This document shows positions 1-11,500 of a stretch of 64,000 nt of DNA, one piece after another. The DNA lies in NCBI GenBank assembly GCA_029718625.1, contig CM056391.1, positions 782,162-846,161 of the forward strand. Reading direction: 5' to 3'. The notes below the pieces were generated by a model. It saw only the letters and a list, made by a program, of their open reading frames with translations, did not search any database and had not been told where the DNA came from. Position 1 is the stretch's first letter; each line of letters begins with the position of its first letter. This stretch comes from Synaphobranchus kaupii. Lineage: Eukaryota; Chordata; Actinopteri; Anguilliformes; Synaphobranchidae. Made by a program: the position numbers and the translations under genes.

Positions 1-948
1 AGCGTCTGGGGGCACGGCGGTGGGACCCGGTTTTGGAGCGAGAACGGGACCGGGATCGAGACCGGGACAGGGACCCGGGCCTGGCCCAGCGGAGGCGCTG
101 GGGGGAGTGGCGAGATTTGGGTGGGGAGACGGAACTCCGGGAGGGCGAGCAGCTGGATGGGGAGCAGGAAGGGGAGGAGCCTTCCAGCAGCAGGTCGGGG
201 TGCGACGCCTCCCAGGGGTACAGGAACCTGTCCGTCTCCTCCTCGCTGTCCTCCAGAACGCCGTCCAGGTACCCCGGCAGCCCGCAGGGATACTCCTCCC
301 CCGCGTGCCAGTCCTCCCGCGCCACAGGGGGCGCTGTGCCCGCCACCGTCTCCACCTCCGCCTCGCTGCAGATGGCTTGCCTGGGGAGGCCAAAGTGCTT
401 GTTGAGTTCCGCCCGGATTTCCTGGTCTCGGAGCAGCTTCCTGGAGCCGGAGGGTATTCCGGATGGCATTCCGGATGGGATTCCAGCGGGGGATGGGTGT
501 CTGGTGGGGCGGGGCTGGTCCTCGCCGCCCTTCCTCTCCTTTTCCGCCCGCTGGCATATTGAGGAAGAGGAGGAGGAGGAGGAAGGCTCCGCGCGCACGG
601 TCTCTCGAGGGACGGCTCCGGCGAGGGCGTCCTGTTTGGCCGCTCCAGAGGCCTGGCAGTAGTCATGGTCGCCATACAGGCGCGGGATTGGCCGCTTCCC
701 CCTGCGGCCCTCTGCGGCCCTCTGGGGCGGGGCCGACGCCCTGCTGAGCTGGGCGTACAGCTCGCTCTGCTGGGGATCCTTCCTCAGCGGGCAGGGGGCG
801 GGGTCCACACCACCAGCCCTCTGATTGGCCGGGGATGAGGAGCCGGCTCTCGGACAGGGCAGTGACGATGGTGCTTTGGTTTTGATCGTGGCTTTGAAAG
901 GACTCTCTCGGCTGGCCTTGTGAGGAGGTGTGGTGGGCGGAGTCAGAC
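1..948 (-). CDS. ppargc1a: ppargc1a exon 8 (TPP motif, DHDY, RS start), cut by window edge
   Basis: The acceptor CCCGCAG precedes 948, and the frame stays open to position 1. In order it encodes LTPPTTPPHKASRESPFK, QSELYAQLS, KRPIPRLYGDHDYCQ (DHDY is the HCF-binding tetrapeptide of the family), a run of eight Ser, a short GIPSGMPSGIPSGS repeat, LRDQEIRAELNKHFG, an acidic LEDSEEETDRFLYPWE block, SSVSPPKS and the beginning of an Arg-Ser repeat. Human PGC-1 alpha has the same order of blocks. The segment is strongly GC-rich. The RS domain and RRM should continue to the left of the window. Confidence 0.93.
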
Positions 949-3900
949 CTGCGGGGGGCAATAACCAAAAACATAAACAGATTTATTACAATTCTGAATA
1001 AAATACCAAACACCCGATATACCCCAGGTGTCAGACTCCAGTCCCGGAGGGCCACAGTGCCTGCACGTTTAACTCCAGTCCTGGAGGGATGCAGTGTCTG
1101 CACGTTTAACTCCAGTCCTGGAGGGATGCAGTGTCTGCAGGTTTAACTCCAGTCCTGGAGGGGCTGTAGTGTCTGCAGGTTTAACTCCAGTCCTGGAGGG
1201 CCGCAGTATCTGCAGGTTTAACTCCAGTCCTGGAGGGCCGCAGTGTCTGCAGGTTTAACTCCAGTCCTGGAGGGCCGCAGTATCTGCAGGTTTAACTCCA
1301 GTCCTGGAGAGCTGCAGCATCTGCAGGTTTAACTCCAGTCCTGGAGGGCCGCAGCATCTGCAGGTTTAACTCCAGTCCTGGAGGGACGCAGTATCTGCAG
1401 GTTTAACTCCAGTCCTGGAGGGGACGCAGTGTCTGCAGGTTTAACTCCAGTCCTGGAGAGCCGCAGTGTCTGCAGGTTTAACTCCAGTCCTGGAGGGCCG
1501 CAGTATCTGCAGGTTTAACTCCAGTCCTGGAGAGCCGCGGTGTCTGCAGGATTTCAGGGTGTTCTTAGCAGCAGTGGTTCATTTAAGCCATTGTTTGGCT
1601 AAAGAATCCAAACCCCTTGTTCTTAATTGGCAGCAGATTGGAAGGAAACCACAGACACTGCGGCCCCCTGGGAATTTAGTTTGACACCCCTGTGATACGC
1701 ATTTGAAAAAGGCTTCATTATGACACACATTTTCTTTTCTGTACATGCTTTGGTATGTGTTGGGAAACTGGCTTACACACAGGCAGTGGCTACTGTTTGA
1801 CATGTAAGTCACTACAAATCCAATTATTAACCCCCTCTCCCAACACCCCCCTCCCCACCCCCCCCCACCCCCCAATCCGCTCTTTAAGCAAACAGTAACA
1901 CGCAGGTGCTGTATTTATGTGAGCTCAATCAGAATATCAACCTCAAATCCAGACACTAGATCATGATCCGCATTACATCACAATCTTCAGAAGTGCATTA
2001 TATTGCAATGCTGCACATGGGTGCATGCCCATGCATTGGTGCTGTTTCTGCATCAGCGACAGCGCTGCTCTCAAAGGTCTAAAATGCACAAGATGTCAGT
2101 TAACAGTCTGAGGTAAAAAATAACTAAATAAATAAATAAAATTGTAAATAAAGAAATTGATATCATTTTCTGGTGCTTTCCACTGTATGATGGGAGGATG
2201 ATTGTATGATTTTTAAAAAAAATGAAAGTCTGGGAATGGATTTCTGTGCCAAAGCCAATCTGAGATAATGCCATTAAACCTGTAATGAAAGTCTCATGAC
2301 TACTGGTGCGGGGGGGGGGGGGGGGGATAAAGGGACCCCTGCTGTTTTGACCCCACTGCCCCCCCCCCCTCCCCCCCCTGTCGGGCCCCCCGGGGGCCTA
2401 GGAAATCCTGTCATATTTACGAGGAGACAGATGGCATCTGCACGTGTAGGCCCGACAGGTCTGGTTTTATGGCATTGTTAATGCCTAATACATTCCGCCG
2501 TTCGGCACACTCGTACAAACATCTCAATCTGTCCCTCTGGCTTTTATTTCAATCTGCTCTTTGGTGCAAAGAGCCCTCTCTCTCTCTCGCTCTCTCTCTC
2601 TCGCTCGCTCGCTCTCTCTCTCTCGCTCGCTCTTGCTCTCTCTCTCTCTCTCTCTCTCTCCGCCCCTCAGCGTCGCTGTGTGTGAACGTTAGCCGCTAAC
2701 CACGTCTTTTTTCTTCTGCCTCTCTAAACGAATCGTACAATTCTATGTTCTGAGGGGGTTCCCGGCTGGGGCTGAAATAATAATAGATGTTTTTTGTTTT
2801 TTTTCAGGGCGTTTCACCCCCAAAAACTGCAATCTGTCCTAACACTGCAAACAGACCCACCGATGCCTTTATTATCAATGAACATATGACAACTGCACCA
2901 GTAGCACAGTACCCACAGTTAAATGCGTCAGCTTACAGGCCCACGGGGTACAGTACTGAACTGCTCATTAGTGCTGGGAACCCCAATAACATATCCTGAG
3001 TAAAACCCTAATCCCAGGGGTCCACCACCCTCGCCCGGTCGAGCCGCAGGGCTGGGCGCTTTCGGTTTTGACCCAGCACTTAGATAATCAGTTACAGCAG
3101 GTGACTACACAGCGAGCCCACATCACCTGGTTTCTTGGGTCTAAACTGGATTGCTGACTTTAAAGTTAAAAACAAAATGCAGCTGACCCCGTGGCTCTAC
3201 AGGGGGCAGTGTTTCTGACACTGATACAGCACTGTCCTCGAGATCTGACCGATTGCATCCTGGAGACTGCAGCATTGAACTCGAGATCTGACCGATTGAA
3301 TCCTGGAGACTGCAGCATTGAACTCGAGATCTGACCGATTGAATCCTGGAGACGACAACACTGGACTCGAGATCTGACCGATTGCATCCTGGAGACTGCA
3401 GCATTGAACTCGAGATCTGACCGATTGAATCCTGGAGACGACAGCAGTATTCTGACGGAAATCTCTCCTGAAAAAAAACATTTTAATCTAAACTGGCCTT
3501 AAGGGGAGGAAGGTCAAAAAATGTTTTCCTTCCTTCTGTCAAACTATCTGCAAGTCCTGTGACTGAGTAAGACTGTGCCAGGAGGGACCATATAATACAG
3601 ACACATACTGCATGAGAGACCAGGGCTGTGTCTGAATCAATGCCCTTCTATACTATTGAGTATGCTTTTTGAGTACACTGGATGAGAATGTTGTTAAGTA
3701 GGCGAAATGTTCTCTAAATGCAGTGCACTTAAAATCCCCGGCTGATATACTTATTTTCGGGTTTTCGCTTACAATAGTATGGTGGATATTTTTAGCATAC
3801 TGCATGTTGCATAAGAAACAGTATGCACTAAACAGCACACAGTCTGCTAGTACACAGTACCCAGGACACAGGATGCAATAGATAGGGCTCTGATTCGGAC

Positions 3901-5305
3901 ACAGCGGGTGCATCCCAATATTCTTCAATCCCCACCTACTTTCCTCCACTCCCCCACTACCACTCCTCTCCTACCCGGAAGTATGCAAAACTGCCTGAAC
4001 ATTTCGAGTACAAGTACTTGCATGTACCTGACATTGCGGCTTGTGTCGAGACATTCATTAATATGTAATTAAGATGTAATCAGCAACATAAGATTAAAAC
4101 ACAAAGATCTGTTTCCGGGGCACGGAGGAGAGGAGGTGGTAGTGGAGGAAGGGAGGAGAGGAGGTGGTAGTGGAGGAAGGGAGGAGAGGAGGTGGTAGTG
4201 GAAGGAGGAGAGGAGGTGGTAGAGGAGGAAGGGAGGAGAGGAGGTTGTAGTGGAGGAAGGGAGGAGAGGAGGTGGTAGTGGAGGAAGGGAGGAGAGGAGG
4301 TGGTAGTGGAGGAAGGGAGGAGAGGAGTGGTAGTGGAGGAGGAAGGGAGGAGAGGAGGTGGTAGTGGAGGAAGGGAGGAGAGGAGGTGGTAGTGGAAGAA
4401 GGTAGGAGAGGAGGTGGTAGTGGAGGAAGGGAGGAGAGGAGGTGGTAGAGGAGGAAGGGAGGAGAGGAGGTGGTAGTGGAGGAAAGGAGCATGCATTTTT
4501 GGAGTATTGAGCCCTACTTCAGCCTTGAGTTGACAGTGAGTGCTCTTCTTATTTGAGCCTGGACTGAAACCGAGGAGCAGGGCATAAAGGTTCCGTACAG
4601 GCTCTCACTCCCCCAGTCACAAAGAAACACTTCATTACCTATTCTTTTTTCCTTTATTTCCTTCTTTCTTTAACATTTTAGTTATAGTAGTTTATAGTTT
4701 AGTTACATATTTAGTCATTTATTGACTTCTCCTGGGCAACTGCAACTGCTGTCTGACGGAAAATTCCATGCACCTATAGAAGTCACCTTTATGATGGCAA
4801 GCGCCCCCATCTCCACCCCCACCACCCTGGCCTCCATCTATTTAAAAATTAAAGCAATTTAATCTCAAATGATGCAGATTTTGGTGGGATACCCTTAACC
4901 TGTCCCTTCAGGACACATTAACTCAAAGCAAAAGTGAGGCCGTGCCCCATAGTCCAAAGTTCAAAGTTCAAAGGCTCGTCTTCCACATGTTTTCACTGGA
5001 AAATTATTTTTCATAGGATGTAGTCCTGACCAGACGGGGCGAGCCTTAGGTAATATCCTGATTAACAAGGGATAAATTAGGGATTGAAAAACAGGCTTTC
5101 ACCAAATCCCTGCGAGCAGAATTCTGGGTATTTGTGCTGTGGAGTGTGTCTCTGGACAAGGGCCAAGTTAAGCAGAAAAGCTGCCGACTTATTAACACGC
5201 CGATTAACGATGAACCTGGCCCTCGCACTGGCCCCTCTGTCAGCACTGCTTTATATACCTGAACCTGATTACACACACACACAGACACACACACACGCAC
5301 GCACG

Positions 5306-5341
<36 letters not shown>

Positions 5342-5454
5342 AACACACGCACACACACACACACAGACACACGCACAAACACACACACACACACGCACAC
5401 ACACACACAGACACACGCACAAACACACACACACACACACACAGACACACGCAC

Positions 5455-5528
<74 letters not shown>

Positions 5529-8500
5529 GAAGAAGCTATTGCATCCAGATTTCTTTTGTGATGAATTAAAAACCTGTAATATTTATATGTTCTATGTATT
5601 GTTTTATATTGACAGTGTTGGCCGCTGCCTTGGCCAGGTCTCCCTGGAAAAAGAGTCCGGATCTCAATGAGACTTCCTGGTTAAATACAGGCTAATAAAA
5701 TAAAAAAACCAAGCAACCCTGCATGCCTGCCTTTACCTTTCAGTTAAAACCAAAGCGTCCACTTCCGCCGACCATCGTGAGTAAAAAAAAAAATTTAATT
5801 TTTTTAATTTAAAAAAGAAACGTTTTGATCTGAAATAATAAAGCCATCATAATGAATTCAGGTGGAAAAGCGCTGAAGCCTGAGCCTAAGGTTTTAGCGT
5901 CGCCAGACATTAATGTCATTTGGGTTTAATTACGTTCACCTATAGTTTCCACTGACACATGTAATTAATTAAAAAATAATAACGGTGCTGCTTCCACCAC
6001 TAATTATCCTGTCCTCCGAGCTGGCCTCATACAGGGGACATAAATATTAGCACAAAACAACAGGCCTTTGGGAGCTTGAACAATGTTCCCGTGCCATCCC
6101 TTACATAAGACGTCTCTCTGCTCAGAGCCTACGGTCGATTGATGCGTGTGATCTTCACAAAGTTAAAATTACCGTAAAACATGCCGTCTATATATCCATT
6201 TTTAAGTGAGTCTGCAGAAGACTCACTTCTAGTCTTTTCGGGAAAGATTTTTATTTCTATAATTTTCCAGTTAGGTTTAGTATCGTCTCCAAAGGCCCAA
6301 CTCTGACCAGCTCATTGTTCTGTCCCACAAACCCCTGTAACCTGCTTGTGTAGGTATGGTTGTGTAGGCATGCTTGTGTAGGTATGCTTCTGTAGGCATG
6401 CTTGTGTAGGCATGGTTGTTCTGTCATCCAGGAATAACCCTTCTCTGTTTTTTGTTCACAGTTTTGGCTCTGATATTTATGATGGTTTATGATTGTGTTG
6501 TGGTTTGTTGTGTTGTGTCCATTTTTTCCACCTTTGTTATTGAAACACTGGGAATTCTTGTGATGTAACAATGCTGTCTTCACATTAAAAAACAGAGGCA
6601 CGGCTTGCACACCGTTGTGTGTCTAATCTTCTGGGTTTTACGGTAGGATGAAGACAAGAAGAACAATTCCACAAATTAACCAAATGAGGAACAGAGGAAG
6701 GCAGAATTTCTGAGATCTATAATCTCACAGAGATCTTTCCCTTCGTCCCTTCGCCTCGAACCGCGGCCCTTTTACACCCCTTTTTCACCGGCTAAAACAG
6801 CCGGCTAGCTTTTCCAACCCTGAAAGGGGAAATTTCCTTTAGCATTCTGTACAAAAACGCTTTTCAACTGGACCCCTTTCTATGGTGAACTAACAGAACA
6901 GCAGTTCAGAGTCTGTTCCATTTACACATTACAATTATATTTAAGCATTTACAAGACACCCTTAAAGAGAGAAAGTAAGAAAACTGGATGGAAAAAGGTT
7001 AAGCACAGAGCCAGGAGGACACCATGTTATCACAGCTGTGACATTATATAACCTTTACTGCCAAGGTAGGAGTAAGAGGAAGCTTAAGGATGTGCTATTT
7101 TAAGCACTAGCTGGATATGAAGCTATAAATGTTAAATGCAGAAAAAGGAGGCGGGTACTCAACCAAGAACAAATGTTCAGGTGCAATTAGCCAGGGTGCT
7201 ATGTGCACGTTAAGTTGCACACATACTGTGGCAGGTACAACAAGCAGTCACACTTTAAACAAAGTCTCCATATAAAGGCTTTATATAGCACATACTGTGG
7301 CAGGTACAACAAGCAGTCACACTTTAAACAAAGTCTCCATATAAAGGCTTTATATAGCATATATAAAGCCTTCATAAATGTAACCTAATGACTTCATAAA
7401 TCATACGTAAGCAAATGTCATGTTTCGTAAAGGGTGACATAACACCTTCTTATGCATCATGTTATTCCAAATGCGTCACAGTTAGCCTAACATTGTACAT
7501 AAGCATATTTTATGTCACCCTGTATAATGTTTAGCTCTTAGCCAGGTGACATTGTTGGTTCTCTCACATTTGGCATAACATGTTGCTTAAGGTGTTATAT
7601 CACCCTTTATGAAGCATGACATTTGCTTATGTATGATTTATGAAGCCATTAGGTCACATTTTTGAAGGCTTTATATATGCTCTACAAAGCCTTTATATAG
7701 AGACTTCATTACTTGACTTCATTTACACAGTGTCTATATGTACGGCTGGAGACCAAGTACCTTGCAATGAAGTCCCCTACCGGGAGTCCAGTTCCCTAAC
7801 CACAACACTATACTGTCACTGCTACACCCAAGTAAGTGTGATTCAAATCAATTCAATTCAATTCTATTTTATTTTGTATATATTTTACAGAGAACTGTCT
7901 CAAAGACACTGGACAGTGAACCAAAAGGAGAATTGAGCAAAAACCAGGCCTGTACCCCCCAAAAAGTCCCCAGTAGGGAGACAAACACAGGTCTCAGTGA
8001 AGATGTTTCTTACCTGGTGTCCCTGAAAGCTCCAGGCTCAGTGCACACTCAATGGTTTTGTTCTCAAACGGTGATTCCTTGTGGTCACTGAAAAACAAAA
8101 TGGTGTCGAATTAACACTGGTTGGGAAGAGGGGGGAAGCAAATATGTTTGTTTTTTTAATGATTATATAAATGGAAATGAAAGGGATAAATGCCTCATTT
8201 TTATTTTTATTATTTTATTTTTGCTTTTGCTTTTTTTTTTCTGGGGTTATGTTTTTTTGTTTCTCTATAAAATTCTCTCACTTACTTTGAAGACTCTGGG
8301 GTCAAAGGAAGTGGCAAGGAGGCCGGTTTGGCTGCAGAACACAAAGGAGGGGGGGAATTACTGAACTAGATCGCACAAATCCAAACTCCAAACATCTACA
8401 CTTCAGCCTCAGATCTGACCATTAATAGCACTGTCTCCACCCACAAAGCTAAGTATTTTTTTGTCGTACTTTTGTAGTAAACGATGGATTCTGGCGTTAG

Positions 8501-11500
8501 ACCCCCTTTTTTTTTTTGTTCTCTGTGAGGGATGAAATGATGGCGAATGCCCTCCAATCCATGGATTTATTTTTCAAAACTAACCGACTCAACTGAAGAG
8601 AACAGAACATACTGTTAAAAAAAACAAACAAAAAATAAATAAATAAATAAATCACACACTGAGCAGAAAACTACACAACACCAGAGGAGAAGTAACTCCA
8701 CATGCAGAAGAGAAAGAAAGAGAAGGAAAGAAAGAAAGAAAGAGAAGAGAGGAGGAAGCTTGAGCAGTCGCCCTCGTCATTGGTACCATCCGCTATGGAT
8801 TCCATTAGAGCGGAGCACTGAGGCGTCTCACACACACAGGCATCCAGACCCATCTGTTCAGCAATCGGCTGATAAATGTTAAACGCCTCAATGTAAGCAG
8901 CGATAGCACGATAGCAAGCTTCACGCCACCCCTCCAGTCCCCCCCTTGCGCGTTCTCCCGCGAGTGCTCGGAGCGCGAGGCCGGGCTAAAGCCGCTGTCT
9001 GCACAAATACCAGGTACAGCTGGCTGACTGCCTTCAAAGCCATTGTTAAATTGCAATTAGCAAAAAAAAATAAATGGTGAGGGGGTGTTAGTATGGAGTC
9101 AAACAGGGTTTAGTTTAAGCAAAGAGGGTTGCAGGTTTGGGGTTTTGGAGGGGAGAGATTTAGCAGTGGTTACCTAACAGCGGGAGGATCTGGTCGTCAG
9201 GGGGGGTCGTGAGAGCCTGTCTGTGTGGGACGGGGGGGTCGAGGTCACCTACTGAGATAACACAGGCTGGGAAAGGGGGTCTCAGAAAGGCCGTGACATC
9301 ATCGTCAACACCCCCGCCGCCGAGCCCCACTTGCTCCGCACTGACCTCCGAGCTCCGTCCAGCCTCTGACTCCGAGTCCAGGCCCGGCGAGCCGCTAAAG
9401 CGGGCTACGCCTAGCTCCTCGGGTCGCGCGAGCTCGGGACGCCACCGTTCGGGCCGCGCGTTGCCCCGGTTACCGGCAGGACCGACAAGCCAGCCTCCGT
9501 CCACTCTGGTCCGGGCCGCAGGCCCAGGGGGGGCAGAGGAACCAGGAGAAAGGCCTGATGGGAAGTGTTGGGCGGGGCCTGGAGGACTCGGGCGAGACGC
9601 CGACTCCGGCTTGCGCGTAACATGTGGGCTTCCAGGGGCGTGGCCCGGCTCTTCCCTTTTCCTAATGGTCACCGTGACGCGTCTGGGCGTCTCGCTAGCC
9701 AAAACCCCGCCCACACGCTTGAGGCAGTGCCCACACCGGCCCTTCAGATTTGTCTCTCTGGGAAGGAGCGAATAGGAATGCAGGTACCGAATAAACTTGG
9801 CGACCGCCTGACCCGATTGGCTCCCGAGCTCGGGCCGGACATTACCGCGGCCAATCAGAGCAGGGGACTTGGGTTCAGACCGCCCCTCAGCACCGCCGGC
9901 CCGGCGACCGCATGTGCAACCTCCCCTCCTCCTCCTCCACCGCGAGCCGTCGCCGGCGGTAACGGACACGTCGCCGGGCAGGACCTCACCTCGCTGGTGA
10001 TGCTGTTGCTGCGGCGACGGGGATGGCTTCTTCTTTGAGGACGACGAGGAAGCTGACGACGTAGAGGACGAAGAGGAGGACAAAGAGGAGTAAGAGGAGG
10101 TGGAAGAGGATGATGATGGCGACGATGAAGAGGGCGAAGACGAGGTGGTGGCCACGCCCTTCTCCTTGCTGCTCCTCTGTGCTTTGGTCTGGCGCGCCGT
10201 TTCCTCGCTGGACGTGAGGTACTTGAGGAGCTCGGCGCAGGGGCGCCTGAGCCCCCTGCTCTGAGAGCAGGACCCCTTCTGTCTGCTGCTCCAGGGATTC
10301 TCCCACTGCGCAAAAAAACCACAGAAGAAGAACACATCACTCCCACTGCGCCAAAACACCACAGAAGAAGAGCACATCACTCCCACTGCACAAAAACACC
10401 ACAGAAGAAGATGTACTACATCACACTGCAGTATAACTGTCAGGGCTCTGTATTTCACATTTCTGCAGCATAAAAAGTCTAAAAGTACTGCGCTCAGACT
10501 TGATTGGGTGCGTATTCGCCCAAGGGAGAAATGAAGGCTCCGTACAACCAAAAAATGCCTTAAAATACGCCTTAGAGATGACTTCTTAAATAATATTGAG
10601 GAAGAAACTGCATACGTTTCAGCATCAATCTTTCATCAGTGTAGCTAAGAATACAATGAAAGGCCTCTCTGTAGAGATCAAACAACGTTCAGCTGATGAC
10701 AATTAGAGACAATTAAGTGTTTCAAATTTTTCTTTTGGTGTGCGGAGCCTTACATTTTCCTTTGGTATATTTCTACAGCACCCAGAAATAATATTAAAAT
10801 ATATATCTGCAACGGTCTGATATGAGTTTATGGCTCTACAAGAGAAAACGTGCAGGTGTTGCGCAGTGGTTAGAGAACCGGGTTTGTAAACTGAGTAATA
10901 ACCAGCTGTGTAAATTGACTGTGGGAATGTAAAGAGTTGGATAAGAGCAGCTCTTAAATAACTAAATGTAATGTTAAGAATTAGCTCATATGCTAATGTG
11001 GCTGTTTTGATTTCAATGCAGGTCGTCGTCCTCTTACAATTAAGAAAGGTATTACCACTTAAATCTTTTGTAAATAGGCAGCTTTATGAATAGCTACAGA
11101 CTAAAACACAAGCTATGTATCTCACCCTGAATATGTCTGACTACAATGCAGTAACTTAATATTATCAATACTATAATAAGTTAAAGTGAATAATGTATTA
11201 ACTGAAATCAATGTTCCATTAATAACCATGCAATAACTTAATTATTACTGAAATGTAAAAGATTTGTTTTAAAAAGCACAAGAACAAAGACTATGGGGAA
11301 GGGACCATAATTTACCCAGAAATAAAATTATAAAAAATGACTGCGGCAGAAATGCGCGGGATAATTAAAATTAATATATTTCCAAAAGCGCTACACCATC
11401 ACATTTCCCATTCATACGGTTTGTACAAATACAAACTTACACTTAAAGTAAATAAGTGTAAAGTAAATAAACCTAGTTATATAGAATAGTTACAAGCCGA

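Larger units (their letters stand above)
949..8013 (-). other. ppargc1a intron 7, repeat-filled
   Basis: Seven kb with no convincing coding exon. It holds an inverted-terminus element with a 37-bp minisatellite (1025-1692), a 43-bp tandem array (3238-3450), two short inverted-repeat elements (3623-4511) one of which carries a GA-rich minisatellite, a compound CA tract (5266-5523), small GTAGGCATG-type repeats near 6350-6420 and a foldback at 7217-7710. Between 1700-3200, 4512-5265 and 5524-7200 I see only AT-rich or low-complexity sequence, including C/G homopolymers near 2310-2395 and a CT tract at 2577-2662. Confidence 0.6.

Noticed and set aside
4080..4496. Pro/Leu/Ser-rich minus-strand frame
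   Set aside because: It lies wholly in the GA-rich minisatellite inside a MITE.
5046..5569. Cys-Val and His-Thr repeat frames
   Set aside because: Translations of CA/TG microsatellites; the same applies at 15156-15576 and 62615-62904.
9209..10038. Plus-strand Pro/Arg-rich frames opposite ppargc1a exon 5
   Set aside because: They are antisense shadows of a GC-rich coding exon.
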